Assembly: GCA_963736325.1 (NCBI GenBank)
Contig: CAVTOG010000015.1
Location: forward strand, 310,001 to 374,000
Reading direction: 5' to 3'
Length of the DNA stretch: 64,000 nucleotides
Source of the DNA: Actinoallomurus sp963736325
GTDB taxonomy: Bacteria; Actinomycetota; Actinomycetes; Streptosporangiales; Streptosporangiaceae
Part shown: positions 46,639 through 60,836 of the stretch, in pieces
How positions within the stretch are numbered: position 1 is the first letter of the stretch
Layout of the letters: each line of letters begins with the position of its first letter
The notes under the pieces: model-generated
The model's database searches: none
Told to the model about the DNA's origin: nothing
What the model saw: the letters and a program-made list of their open reading frames with translations, nothing else
Position numbers and translations under genes: made by a program

Positions 46639-49600
46639 GTGGCAACAGAAGAGACCCTGCGCGACTACCTCAAGTGGGCGACGACCAACCTGCACGACGC
46701 TCAGAAGCGCCTGCGCGAGGTAGAAGAGCAGAACCACGAGCCCCTGGCGATCGTGAGCGTCGGCTGCCGGTTCCCCGGCGGCGCCCACGACCCGGAGAGC
46801 ACGTGGCGGCTGCTCGAGTCGGGCGGAGACGCCGTGGCGGGACTCCCCACGGACCGCGGGTGGAACCTCGAAGAGCTGCGTGACCTGGGCTCGGCGGCCG
46901 ACGGGGCGTCGCGTCTGGACCAGGCCGGGTTCGTTTACGGGATCGGCGAGTTCGACGCCGGGTTCTTCGGGATCAGCCCGCGCGAGGCGGTCGCGATGGA
47001 CCCGCAGCAGCGGCTGCTGCTGGAGGTCTCGTGGGAGGCGCTGGAGCGCGCGGGCATCGACCCGAGGTCCCTCGCCGGCTCCCGGACCGGCGTGTTCGCC
47101 GGTGCGGCCGTTTCGGGCTACGGCTTCGGTCCCGGGTTGACCAGCGACCTCGACGGGCACCTGCTCACGGGTACCGCCAGCAGCGTCATCTCCGGCCGTG
47201 TGTCCTACACCCTCGGGCTGGAAGGCCCGGCGGTGACGGTGGACACGGCGTGCTCGTCCTCCCTTGTGGCCCTGCACCTCGCGTGCCATGCGCTGCGGTC
47301 CGGCGAGTGCACCCTGGCGCTGGCCGGCGGTGTGACGGTGCTGGCCGCCCCGACCATCTTCACCCAGTTCAGCACCCAGCTCGGCCTGGCCTCCGACGGC
47401 CGCTGCAAGGCGTTCTCCGCCGATGCCGACGGCATGGGCGTCGCCGAAGGCGTGGGCATGGTGCTCGTGGAGCGTCTGTCGGACGCCCAGCGCAACGGGC
47501 ACCCGATTCTGGCCCTGATCAAGGGCAGCGCCATCAACCAGGACGGCGCGTCGAACGGCCTCACGGCGCCGAACGGCCCGTCGCAGCAGCGGGTGATCCG
47601 GGCGGCTCTGGCCAACGCGCGCCTGTCGGCCGGGGACGTGGACGCCGTCGAGGCGCACGGCACCGGTACGACGCTCGGCGACCCGATCGAAGCCCAGGCG
47701 CTGCTGGCCACGTACGGGCAGAACCGGCCCGAGGACCGGCCGCTGTGGCTGGGCTCGATGAAGTCGAACATCGGCCACGCCCAGGCCGCCGCGGGCATCG
47801 CCGGTGTGATCAAGATGACGCTGGCGCTGCGGAACGAGGTGCTGCCGCGCACCCTGCACGCCGAGGAGCCGTCCCCGCACATCGACTGGTCGGCGGGGAA
47901 CGTACGCCTGCTGAACGAGGCGCTGCCGTGGCCGTCGAACGGCCGGCCGCGCCGCGCCGGGGTGTCGGCGTTCGGGATGAGCGGCACCAACGTGCACATG
48001 ATCCTGGAGGAGGCGCCGACCGCGGAGGACGCCGCCGCGACCGGCGACGACACCGCTCCGGCGGACGAGGACACTCCCGCCGAGGCCGTCGAAACCCCCG
48101 TCGTTCCCGTGTTGTCGTGCGCCGAGATGACGGCGTGGCCGGTGTCGGGCCGCTCGGCGGAAACGTTGGTGGCGCAAGCCGGGCGGCTGCGGGAGTTCGT
48201 GCTCGCACACGCGGACGCGAGCCCCGCCGACGTCGGCTGGTCCCTGGCGACCACGCGCTCGACCTTCGAGCACCGTGCGGTCGTCGTCGGGGAGGACCGC
48301 GGTGACCTGTCGGCGGGTCTGGTGGCCGTCGCGACGGGGCAGCCCGCCGGGAACGTGGTCGTGGGTGCGGCGGGTTCGTCGGGCCCCGGCCGTTCGGTGT
48401 TCGTCTTCCCGGGTCAGGGTTCGCAGTGGGCCGGGATGGGCCAGGAGCTGCTGGAGTGTTCGCCGGTGTTCGCGGCGAAGCTTGATGAGTGCGCCGAGGC
48501 CTTGGCGCCGTTCGTGGACTGGTCGCTGCGTGACGTGCTGGCCGGTGCCGAGGGTGCGCCCGAGCTGGAGTCGGCCGATGTGGTCCAGCCGGTGCTGTGG
48601 GCGGTGATGGTGTCCCTCGCCGCGGTGTGGGAGGCCGCCGGTGTGACGCCGGACGCCGTCCTCGGTCACTCCCAGGGTGAGATCGCCGCCGCGTGCGTGG
48701 CCGGGATCCTCTCCCTCGAAGACGCCGCGCGGGTGGTCGCGCTGCGCTCCCGCGCTTTGCGGGTGCTGGCCGGCAAGGGCGGGATGCTGTCGATCGCGGA
48801 ACCCGCCGCGAACGTACGTGAACGCCTCGGCCGCTGGGGCGACCGGGTGTCGGTGGCGGCGGTGAACGGACCGGCGGCCACGGTCGTCTCCGGAGATCCG
48901 CAGGCGCTGCGGGAACTCCAGGAGAGCGTCGAGGCGAAGGGCCTGCGGGCCCGGATGATCCAGGTGGACTACGCCTCGCACAGCGCCCAGGTCGACGCCC
49001 TGGAAGACGAGATCCGTGAGGTTCTGGCCGGGATCACGCCGCACGAGGCACGGATCCCGATGGTCTCCGCGATGACCGGCGAGCCCGTCGCGGGTCCCGA
49101 GCTGGACGCGGGCTACTGGTATGCCAGCCTGCGCTCGCCGGTGGAGTTCGATCGCGCCGTACGCGCCCTCGCGGACGGCGGGCACCGGACCTTCATCGAG
49201 GTCTCTCCCCACCCGGTGCTGACCGGCGGGATCACCGACACGCTCGAGGACGCGGACACGGCGGCCCCGCTGGTCGCCGGCACGCTCCGCCGTGACGAGG
49301 GCGGCGCCGCCCGGCTCCTGGCCTCCCTGGCAGAGGTGCACGTCAACGGCGTCCGCCTCGACTGGACCGCGATCCTGCCGCAGCGTCCGCGGATCGAGCT
49401 CCCCACCTACGCGTTCCAGCACCAGCGCTACTGGACCGACGCTGACGGCACCACGACGCCGCTTCCGAGCGGCACCGAATCGGGTGGCGAGGCGGAAGCG
49501 GACTTCTGGGCCGCCGTCGAGGGCGGCGACGTACGGCGCCTCGCCGACACGCTGTCGATCGACGACGAGCGCCTCGGCGAGATCCTGCCCGCACTGTCGT

Positions 49601-52600
49601 CGTGGCGACGCCGCGAGCGTACCGACTCGGTCATCTCGAGCTGGCGCTACCGCGTGTCCTGGCTGCCGGTCAAGGACCCCGGACCGGCGGTGCTGTCCAA
49701 TACCTGGCTGCTGGTCGTCCCGGCCGGTTCGGCGGACGAAGAGCCCGCACGGGAGTGCCTCCAGGCGCTGACCGAGCGCGGCGCCGAGGTCGTCGTCGCC
49801 GAGGTGGGCCGGGACGACCTGGACCGGACCGCCCTGGCCGGGCGGATCGCCGCCCTGGTCGGTGACTCGCCGGTGGCCGGAACTCTCTCGCTGCTGGCGC
49901 TCGACGAGACGCCCGTGGCCGCCTCTCCCGTGGTGACCGTCGGTGTGGCCGGGACGCTGATTCTGGAGCAGGCCCTCGACGACGCGGGCGTCGCGGCACC
50001 GCTGTGGGCCATCACCCGTGGCGGGGTCTCGACCGGCCCGGGCGACGCCCCGGCCGTCGCGGCGCAAACGCAGGTCTGGGGTCTGGGGCGGGTCATCGGA
50101 CTCGAACATCCCGACCGCTGGGGCGGGCTGATCGACCTGCCGCCCTCCTGGGACGACCGGACCGCGTCCCGCATGTGCGCGGTGCTCGCCGACGGCGCCG
50201 AGGACCAGGTCGCGATCCGGCCCTCCGGAGTCACGGTGCGGCGCCTGGTGCGCGCCGAGCCCCGCCGCGCGAACGGCGACCAGTGGACCCCGCGCGGATC
50301 GGTCCTCATCACCGGCGCGACCGGCGCCATCGGCCCGCGGCTGCTCGACTGGGTGTCCGGCGCCGGCGCACCCCACGTGGTGCTGCCGACCCGTACCGGC
50401 CCGGGCATGGCGGGAGCCGCCAAGCTGGCCGCGAAACTGGCCGAGTCCGGTACCGGTGTGAGCATGATCGCGTGCGACATCGCCGAACGGCCGCAGGTGG
50501 CCGGGCTCCTCGCCCGCGTCGTCGCGGACCTCCCTCCGCTGAGCACCGTGATCCACGCAGCCAACCTCGTGCACCTCATGCCGCTGGACAGCACCGACCT
50601 GGCCGAGATGGATGTGGCGCTCGGCGCGAAGGCGGCCGGCGCGGTCTGGCTGGACGAGCTGACCACCGAGCTCGGGATCGAGCTCGACGCGTTCGTGCTG
50701 TTCTCCTCGATCGCGGCGACCTGGGGCGGTAAGGAGCACGGCGCGTACGCCGCCGGCAACGCCTACCTGGACGCGCTGGCGGAGGACCGCCGCGCGCGCG
50801 GCCTGACCGCGACCGCCGTGGCCTGGGGCGTGTGGGACACCCGCGCCGACGACGAGATGGACATGGAGCTGCCAGAGGTCGTGCGCTGGCTCCGCGCGCA
50901 GGGCATGGGCTTCCTGACCCCGGCGACGGCGCTCGCCGCGCTGGAGCAGGTACTCGCCGACGACGAGACGTTCATCGCCGTCGCGGACGTCGACTGGTCG
51001 TTGTTCGCCCCGGTGTTCAGCTCGGCGCGGTCCTGGCCGCTGCTCGACGAACTGCCCGAGGTCCACGAACCGGCAGCGGCCCTCGCGGGGGACCCGGCGG
51101 TCGCCGGCGCGGCCGGGGAACTGGCGCAGCGGCTTTCCGAGGCGGCTCCCGCCGACCGGGACCGGATCGTCGGTGACCTGATCCAGGCGAACGCGGCCGC
51201 GGTGCTCGGCCACGCCTCACCGGACGAGGTCGACCGGGACCGGCCCTTCCGCGACCTGGGCTTCGACTCTTTGACCGCGATCGAGCTGCGCCAGCGGCTG
51301 AACGCGGCCAGCGGGCTTCGGCTCTCCTCGACGGTGGTCTTCGACTACCCGTCCCCGACGATCCTCGCCCGCGAGATGATCACTCAGCTGCTCGGCACGG
51401 TGGTGGAGGAGTCGGCTCCGGCGCCGGCGACCCTGGTGGATCCGGGGGAGCCGATCGCGATCGTGGGCATGGGCTGCCGGCTCCCGGGCGGTGTCGACGA
51501 TCCCGACCAGCTGTGGGAGCTGCTCACGACCGGCGGCGACGCGGTGTCGGAGTACCCGACGAACCGCGGCTGGGAGCTGACGGGACTCTTCGACCCGGAT
51601 CCGGACAACCCGAGGACGTCGGACGTCAACAAGGGCGGGTTCCTCCACGCCGCACCGGACTTCGACGCCGAGTTCTTCGGGATCAGCCCGCGCGAGGCCC
51701 TCGCCATGGACCCGCAGCAGCGGCTGCTTCTCGAGGTGTCGTGGGAGGCGCTGGAGCGCGCCAGGATCGATCCGACGTCGTTGCGCGGCTCGGCGACCGG
51801 AGTGTTCGTCGGTGGCGCGCCCTCGGGCTACGTGGGGCAGGCGCTCTCGGTGGAGGGCGCGGAAGGGCACCTGGTCACCGGGAACGCGATCAGCGTCCTG
51901 TCGGGCCGGATCTCCTACGCCCTGGGCCTGGAGGGCCCGGCGGTGACGGTGGACACGGCGTGTTCCTCGTCGCTCGTGGCGCTGCATCTCGCGTCGCAGG
52001 CGCTGAGTTCGGGGGAGTGCTCGCTGGCGCTCGCCGGCGGCGTCATGGTCATGGCCGACCCCGCCGGTTTCGTCGGCTTCTCCCGGCAGGGGGCGCTGGC
52101 CGCCGACGGTCGCTGCAAGGCGTTCTCCGCGGACGCGGACGGCATGGGCATGGGCGAAGGAGCCGGAATGCTGATGCTGGAACGGCTGTCGGACGCGCGC
52201 CGTAACGGGCACCCGGTGCTCGCGGTGGTCACCGGCAGCGCGATCAACCAGGACGGCGCGTCGAACGGCCTGACGGCGCCGAACGGGCCCTCGCAGCAGC
52301 GGGTCATCAAGGCGGCGCTGGCGAACGCCCGCCTGACGACCAACGACATCGACGTCGTGGAAGCGCACGGCACCGGCACGATGCTGGGCGACCCGATCGA
52401 GGCGCAGGCGCTGCTGGCGACGTACGGTCAGGGACGGCCGGAGGACCGGCCGCTGTGGCTGGGGTCGGTCAAGTCGAACATCGGCCACCCGCAGGCCGCG
52501 GCGGGTGTCGCCGGGATCATCAAGATGGTCCAGGCCATGCGCCACGGAGTCCTGCCCCGCACGCTGCACGCCGACGTCCCGTCTCCGCACGTGGACTGGT

Positions 52601-55600
52601 CGGCCGGGAACCTGCGGCTGCTGACCGAGGAGATTCCCTGGCTGGAGGGCGATCGACCTCGCCGGGCAGGGCTGTCGTCGTTCGGGATGAGCGGCACGAA
52701 CGCGCACGTGATCGTCGAAGACCCCCCGCCGCTCGAAGTCGGCGCGGACGCCGACGTCGCACAGGTCGAGCCGGTCGTGCCGGTGTTGTCGGGGTCCGTG
52801 ACGTCGGCGTGGCCGGTGTCGGGTCGTTCGGCGGAGGCCTTCGCGGGTCAGGCGGGACGGTTGCGCGAGTTCGCGCTGGCCGGCCCGGAGCTCGACCCGA
52901 GGGACGTGGCCTGGTCGCTGGCTACGACGAGGTCGACCTTCGAGTATCGCGCGGTCGTGGTCGGTACGGGTCGTGAGGAGCTGGCGGCGGGTCTGAGCGC
53001 CGTGGCCACCGGCCAGTCCGCGCCCAACGTGGTGTCGGGACTCGTGCGGAACACCGCGCGGGTCGGGTTCGTGTTCTCCGGTCAGGGCTCGCAGCGGGCG
53101 GGGATGGGCGCGGGGTTGTACGCGGCCAGCCCGGTGTTCGCCGAGAACTTCGACCGGGTGTGCAAGCTGCTGGAGGCAAAGCTGGGCCTTCCGGTGGCCG
53201 ACGTGGTGCTGGGCCGTACCGAGCCCGATGTGGGCGCGGACGCGACGGTCTACGCGCAGACGGGATTGTTCGCCTTCCAGGTCGGTGTGGTGTCGCTGCT
53301 GGAGGCGGCCGGGGTGTCGCCGGAGGCGGTCGCCGGTCACTCGGTGGGAGAGGTGGCGGCCGCGTGGGCGGCCGGCGTGCTGTCCCTCGAGGACGCGGCA
53401 TCGCTGGTGGCGGCTCGGGCACGGGCGATGCAGGCGTTGCCCGAGGGCGGCGGAATGTGGGCGATCGCCGCGCCCGAGGCCGAGGTCGTGGCCTCCATCG
53501 AGAGTGTCGACGGGGTGTCGATCGCTGCCGTGAACGGTCCGGCCGCGACCGTCATTTCGGGCGACGCCGACGCGGTCGAGGCCGTCGCCGAGTCGTGGCG
53601 GTCCGGTGGCGTACGGGTTCGGCGGTTGCGGGTCTCGCACGCGTTCCACTCCCACCTGATGGACCCGGTGCTGGACGAACTGGGCAAGGTCGCCTCGAGG
53701 CTGACGCATGGCATGCCGCGGTTGCCGTGGGCGTGTGGCACGACGGGCGAGGTGCTGGAGGAGTTCGGCCCCGGCTACTGGGTCGAGCAGGCGCGTGGTG
53801 CGGTGCGCTTCGGTGACGCCGTGTCGGCGTTGTCGCGCCGTGGCGTTGATGTGTTCGTCGAGATCGGCCCGGACGGGACCTTGTCGGGTCTGGGGCCGGC
53901 CGTGGTCGCCGATGGCGTGTTCGTGCCGGTGTCGCGGCCGAAGGTGCCGTCGGATATCGCGTTGCTGGAGGCGCTGGGCCGGGTCCACGTGTCCGGCGGC
54001 CAGGTGGACTGGCCGGCGGTGTTCGCCGGTGGACGGCGCGTGGAGCTGCCGACGTACGCGTTCCAGCACCAGCGGTTCTGGCCCGAGACCTCCCGGACCA
54101 TGGCCGTCGCGGGTGGCGACGGAGCGGAGACCGCTGCGGACGCGGGCTTCTGGGCGGCGGTCGAGGACGGTGATGTCCGGCAGGTCGCCGACACGCTCGC
54201 GCTCGACGACGACCGGATCGGTGACCTCCTGCCCGCGCTGGCCACCTGGCGGCGGCGTTCGATCGAGGGCTCGGCGGTCGCGGACTGGCGGTATCGCGTC
54301 ACATGGACGCAGGTCCCCGACCCGGGCTCGGCCGTGCTGTCGGGCACCTGGCTGGTGGCCACTCCGGACGGAGCGCTCGCACAGGACTGCGTCCAAACGC
54401 TGAACGAGCGTGGCGCCGAGACGATGCTGTTCGAGGTCGGCGCCGATGAGGCGGATCGCACCGCTCTGGCCGGGCGCCTGACCGCGCTGGACGGCGTGGC
54501 CGGTGTGGTGTCGCTGCTGGCCTTCGGCGAGGCGCCGGTGGCCGGGAACCTGGCGCTGGTGCAGGCGCTCGGCGACGCCGGGATCGCCGCTCCGCTGTGG
54601 GCGGTGACACGGGGTGCCGTCTCGACGGGATCGGGTGACGCCGCTCCGGATCCTGTGCAGGCGCAGGTGTGGGGCTTCGGCCGGGTCGCGGCTTTGGAAC
54701 ACCCCGAGCGCTGGGGCGGTCTGGTCGACCTGCCCGGCTCCTGGGACGGCCGGAGCGCCGCGCGGTTCTGCGGGATCCTCGCCGGTACCGGTGAGGACCA
54801 GGTCGCGATCCGCGCCACGGGTGTGATGGGCCGTCGTCTGGTCCGGATCCCCCCGCCGCGTACGGGCGAGGCGTGGACGCCGGGCGGAACGGTGCTGGTC
54901 ACCGGCGGCACCGGCGGGATCGGCGGACAGGTCGCGTTGTGGGCGGCCGGTCGCGGCGCCCGGCGTGTGGTGCTGACCAGCCGTTCCGGTTCTGGTGCCG
55001 AAGGAATCGGCGCGCTGGCCGCGGAGCTGGCCGCCGCCGGTACGTCCGTGGACGTGATCGCCAGTGACATCTCTCAGCGCATCGAGGTCGAAGGCCTGCT
55101 GGCGCGGATCGGCGCCGGCGGTCCGCCGTTGAGTTCGGTGGTCCACGCGGCGGGTGTCGGTGAGGCGAAGGCGATCGCGGAGTTCACTCCCGCCGATCTG
55201 GAGCGGGTGTCGGCGGTGAAGGTCGCCGGGGCGACACTGCTGGACGAGCTGACGCAGAGCATGGATCTGGACGCGTTCGTGGTGTTCTCTTCGGTGTCGG
55301 CGATCTGGGGCAGCGGTCTGCAGCCCGGGTACGCCGCCGCGAACGCGTTCCTCGACGCCCTGGTCGAGGCGCGCCGTTCCCGCGGGCTGGTCGGCACGTC
55401 GCTGGCCTGGGGTCTGTGGGGCGGCGCCGGGATGGGCGCCGGAACGGCCGGCGAACACCTGCAGCGCTACGGCCTGCGGCTGATGAATCCCGAGCTCGGC
55501 ATCCGCGCGATGGCCCAGGCCATCGACGCGGGCGAACCGGCGGTCACCGTGGCGGACGTCGACTGGGCGCGGTTCAGCCCGACGTTCACGCTGCGCCGTT

Positions 55601-58600
55601 CCAGCCCGCTCATCGAGGCACTGCCGGAGGTACGGCAGGCGCTGGCCGCGCCCGCGGAAGGCGGCGCGTCGGCCGCGGGTTCCGGGTCGGGGCTGGCCGG
55701 GAGCCTGGCGGGGCTGTCCCGCGCCGAGCAGGACCGGATGCTGGTCGACCTGATCCGCGCCGAAGCCGCCTCCGTCCTGGGCCACTCCTCTTCCGAGGCG
55801 GTGGAGTCGGAACGGGCGTTCAGCGATCTCGGCTTCGACTCGCTGACCGCGGTCGAGTTGCGTGGCCGCCTGAACGCGGCGACCGGTCTGTCGTTGCCGG
55901 CCACGCTCGTCTTCGACTATCCGTCCGCCGTGATTCTCGCGGAGTATCTGCTCGGCGAGATGCTGGGTGTCCACGCCGGGGCGCCGGTTCCGGTCGTGTC
56001 GGCGGTGGTGGAAGGCGAGCCGATCGCCATCGTGGGCATGAGCTGCCGCCTGCCGGGTGGTGTGGCGAGCCCGGATCAGTTGTGGGATCTGGTGGCCGCC
56101 GGCACCGACGCGATCTCCGCGTTCCCGCAGGACCGCGGCTGGGAGGTCCAGGATCCGGAGCTCGGCGATCCCGACGCCTCGTACGCCCGCGTCGGTGGTT
56201 TCGTCTATGACGCGACGAAGTTCGACGCCGGCTTCTTCGGGATCAGCCCGCGCGAGGCCCTGGCGATGGACCCGCAGCAGCGGCTTCTTCTCGAGGTGTG
56301 CTGGGAGGCGCTGGAGGGTGCCGGGATCGCTCCCGCCTCGCTACGCCGCTCGGTGACGGGCGTGTTCGCGGGTGCGGCGTCGTCGGGTTATGACATCGGT
56401 CTGCTGATGTCCGCCGATGGTGAGCGGCCGGAGGGACATCTGGCGACAGGTAACGCCGGCAGTGTGATCTCTGGTCGGATCGCGTACGCGTTCGGGCTGG
56501 AAGGTCCGGCGGTGACGGTTGACACGGCCTGTTCGTCGTCGATGGTCGCGCTTCACCTGGCGTGTCAGTCGCTGCGGTCCGGTGAGTGCACGATGGCGCT
56601 GGCCGGTGGCGTGACGGTGATGGCCACGCCCGGTGCTTTCGGTGAGTTCTCCAAGCAGCAGGGCATGGCCGTCGACGGCCGCTGCAAGCCGTTCTCCGAC
56701 GACGCGGATGGGACCGGCTGGGCCGAGGGCGCCGGTGTGCTGGTCGTGGAGCGGCTGTCGGACGCGCAGCGCAACGGCCACAACGTTCTCGCGGTGATCC
56801 GCGGCAGCGCGGTCAACCAGGATGGTGCGTCGAACGGTCTGACGGCGCCGAACGGCCCGTCGCAGCAGCGGGTGATCCGAGCGGCGCTGGCCAACGCGCG
56901 CCTGTCGTCGTCCGATGTGGACGCGGTCGAGGCGCACGGTACGGGAACGGCGCTGGGCGACCCGATCGAGGCGCAGGCGCTGCTGGCGACCTACGGCCGG
57001 GACCGTACGGAGGACCGGCCGCTCTGGCTGGGTTCGGTGAAGTCGAACATCGGCCACTCCCAGTCCGCGGCGGGTGTCGCCGGGATCATCAAGATGGTCC
57101 TCGCGATGCGCCACGGTGTCCTGCCGCGCACGCTGCACGCCGACGTCCCGTCGAGGCACGTGGACTGGTCGGCAGGGGCCGTACGGCTGCTCAACGAGGC
57201 GCTGCCGTGGCCGTCGGCCGATCGGCCGCGCCGGGCGGGTGTGTCCGCGTTCGGCATGAGCGGCACCAACGCCCACGTCATCATCGAACAGTCTCCGGAG
57301 CCGGAAGAGCACAACGAAACGGCTGACGCCGTGGAGCCGGACGTACCGGTGCTGTCGCGGTCCGACACGTCGGCATGGGTGGTGTCGGGGCGCTCGGCCG
57401 GTGCCCTGGCCGAGCAGTCCGGCCGGCTGCGGGAGTTCGCGCTGACCTCTCCGGAGCTCGCCCCCGCCGATGTCGGGTGGTCGCTGGCGACGACGCGGGC
57501 GATGTTCGAGCAGCGCGCGGTGGTCGTGGGTTCGGGCCGTGAGGAGCTGGTGGCCGGCATGGCGGCGGTCGCCACCGGGCAGCCGGCCGCAGGTGTGACC
57601 CTCGGCGTGGCGCCCGATGACGGCGCCGGCCGCCTGGTGTTCGTGTTCCCGGGTCAGGGTTCGCAGTGGCTGGGGATGGGCCGGGAGCTGGCGGAGTCTT
57701 CGCCGGTGTTCGCGGCTCGGTTGAATGAGTGTGCTGCGGCGTTGGCTCCGTTCGTGGACTGGTCGTTGCACGATGCGCTGGCCGGTGAGCTGGGCTTCGA
57801 GGCCGCCGATGTGGTGCAGCCGGCGCTGTGGGCCGTCATGGTGTCCCTCGCCGCGGTCTGGGACGCCGCCGGTGTCGTCCCGGACGCCGTGGTCGGCCAC
57901 TCGCAAGGCGAGATCGCGGCGGCCTGCGTGGCCGGGATCCTGTCTCTCCCGGACGCCGCCCGTGTCGTGGCGTTGCGGAGCAAGTCCCTCACCGTGTTGG
58001 GGGGCAAGGGCGGCATGCTGTCGGTCGCCGAGCCCGCCGACCGGGTACGCGAACGTCTCGCCACTTGGGGTGACCGAGTGTCGCTGGCGGCCGTGAACGG
58101 CCCGTCGGCGACGGTGGTCTCCGGTGACCTCGCGGCGCTGGAGGAACTGGCCGCGCGGTGTGAGGCCGAGGACGTCCGTGCCCGGATCATTCCGGTGGAC
58201 TACGCCTCGCACAGCGCCCAGGTCGACGCCCTCGAAGACGACATCCTGAACGTGTTGGCCGGGATCACTCCAGGCCCGGCGCGTATCGCGATGGTGTCGG
58301 CGATGACGGGTGAGTCGCTGGAGGGGCCGGAGCTGGACGCGGCCTACTGGTACGCGAGCCTCCGCTCCACCGTGGAGTTCGACCGCGCCGTCCGCGTGCT
58401 GGCCGGGGACGGCCACCGCGCCTTCGTCGAGGTTTCCCCGCACCCGGTCCTGACGGGCGCGATCGGCGACACGCTCGACGACGCGGACGTGGCGGGACCG
58501 CTGGTCACCGGCACGCTCCGCCGCGACGAGGGCGGCGCGGCGCGGCTGCTGACCTCCTTCGCCGAGGCGTACGTCAACGGCGTCCACATCGACTGGTCGA

Positions 58601-60836
58601 ACGTTCTCGAACCCGGTACCTCGGTCGACCTGCCCACCTACGCCTTCCAGCGCCAGCGGTTCTGGCCGCGGATGTCCGGTGGCCTCGTACGGTCCGCGGA
58701 AGCCCCCGCGGTCATCACCGGCAGCGAAGCCGAGGCGGGGTTCTGGACGGCCATCGAGAACGGCGACCTGAAGCAACTCGCCGATACTCTCGCGATCGAC
58801 GACGAGCGCCTGAGCGCCGTGATGCCCGCACTGATGTCATGGCGACGCCGTGAGCGTGCGGACTCGGCCGTCGCCGACTGGCGCTACCGGATCTCCTGGA
58901 GCGCGCTGGACGAACCCGGCTCGGTGGTGCTCGCCGGGGTCTGGCTGGTCGTGGTTCCGGCGGGAGCCGAGAAGGTCACGCGTCTTTGCGTGCAGGCTCT
59001 GGCGGACCGCGGCGCCGAGGCGGTCGTCGTCGAGATCGGGCCCGAAGAGCTGGATCGCGCCGTACTGACCGCGCGGCTCGCGGCCGAGGACACGGAGTTC
59101 GTCGGCGTGCTGTCGCTGCTGGCGCTGGACGAGTCGCCGCTCGCCGACCTCCCGGTGCTGTCCGGCGGTGTGGCCGGGACGCTGCTCCTGGTGCAGGCCC
59201 TCGGTGACGCGGAGATCGCGGCCCCGATGTGGGCGCTGACGCAGGGCGCCGTCTCCGCCGCGGGCGAGGCTCCGGCCGGTCCGGCGCAGTCGCAGGTATG
59301 GGGCATGGGCCGCGTCGCGGCGCTCGAGTACCCGGACCGCTGGGGCGGCCTGATCGACCTGCCGCCTTCCTGGAACGACCGGACGGCGTCGCGGTTGTGC
59401 GCGGCGCTGGCCGGCATGGGCGAGGACCAGGTCGCCATCCGGCCGACCGGGGTGCTGGGGCGGCGTCTGGTGCGTGCCCCGGAGCCGCGGGAGACCAGGA
59501 CCTGGACTCCGGGTGGAACCGTGCTCGTCACCGGCGGGACCGGCGGGATCGGCGGCCGCGTCGCCGCCTGGCTGACCGAGCGCGGTGCCCAGCGGATCGT
59601 CCTGACCAGCCGTTCAGGCCCGGGCGCCAAGTCAGTGGCCGAACTGGCCGCCGAACTGGCGACGGCGGGCAGCAGCGTCGACGTCGTGGCCTGCGACATC
59701 GCGAGCCGCACCGACGCCGAGGGCCTGCTGGAGCGGATCGCGGCCGGCGGCCCGCCGCTCAGCTCGGTGGTCCACGCCGCCGGCGTCGGCCAGAGCACGC
59801 CGTTCGCCGAGTCGACGACGGCGGAGCAGGCCTGGGTGTCGGCGGTCAAGACCGACGGCGCGCGATGGCTCGACGAGCTGACCGCCGATCTGGACCTGGA
59901 CGCGTTCGTCGTGTTCTCCTCCGGCGCGGCGACGTGGGGGAGCGCACGACAGCCCGGATACGCCGCGGCCAACGCCTACCTGGACGCCCTCACCGAGCAT
60001 CGCCGCTCTCGTGGCCTCGCCTCCGACTCCGTGGCCTGGGGGCTGTGGGGCGGCGTCGGCATGGGCGTCGGCGAGGTCGGCGAGCAACTGCAGCGCTACG
60101 GGCTGCGTGTCATGGAGCCCGACCTGGCGATCAGGGCACTGGCGCAGGTGATCGACGGGGCCGAAGGCCTGGTCACCGTCGCCGACCTGGACTGGACACG
60201 ATTCGCTCCGACGTTCACCCTGCACCGGTCCAGCCCGCTGCTCGCCGCGCTGCCCGAAGCCCAGCGTGCCCTGGCCGACGCCGAGGAGTCGTCGGCCGCC
60301 CCCGAGTCGCAGACCGGCTGGGAGGAACGGCTCAGCGGCCAGTCGCGTACGGAGCAGGCCCGCCTGCTGACCGACCTGGTGCGGACCGAGGCCGCCGCGG
60401 TGCTCGGCTACCCCTCGGCCGACGCCGTCCAGGGCGCACGGGCGTTCCGTGACCTCGGTGTCGACTCGGTGACCGCGGTCGAGCTCCGCAACCGGCTCAG
60501 CGCGGCCACCGGCCTGCGGCTGTCCTCGACGCTGGTCTTCGACTACCCGACTTCGGCCGTCCTGGCCGAGCATCTGCGGGCCCGGATCCGCCCCGACGAC
60601 ACCGAGGCCCAGCCGCCGGTGTTCACCGAGCTCGACCAGCTGGAAACCGTGCTGTCGGCCATCTCGGCCGACAGTGACCTGCGCGAGAGCGTCACTGTGC
60701 GCCTGCAAACCGTGCTGTCGAAATGGATGAGTGCCGAGGACGCCCCGAAGCGGGAGGCCGTCGCAGGCCGGCTCGATGCGGCGAGCGCCGACGAAGTGCT
60801 CGACTTCATCGACCAGCAGTTCGGGAAGGATCTGTA

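Noticed and set aside
46618..55974. Minus-strand open frames of about 1500 residues opposite PKS3
   Set aside because: Same shadow effect: low-complexity composition, no motifs, no ribosome binding sites.
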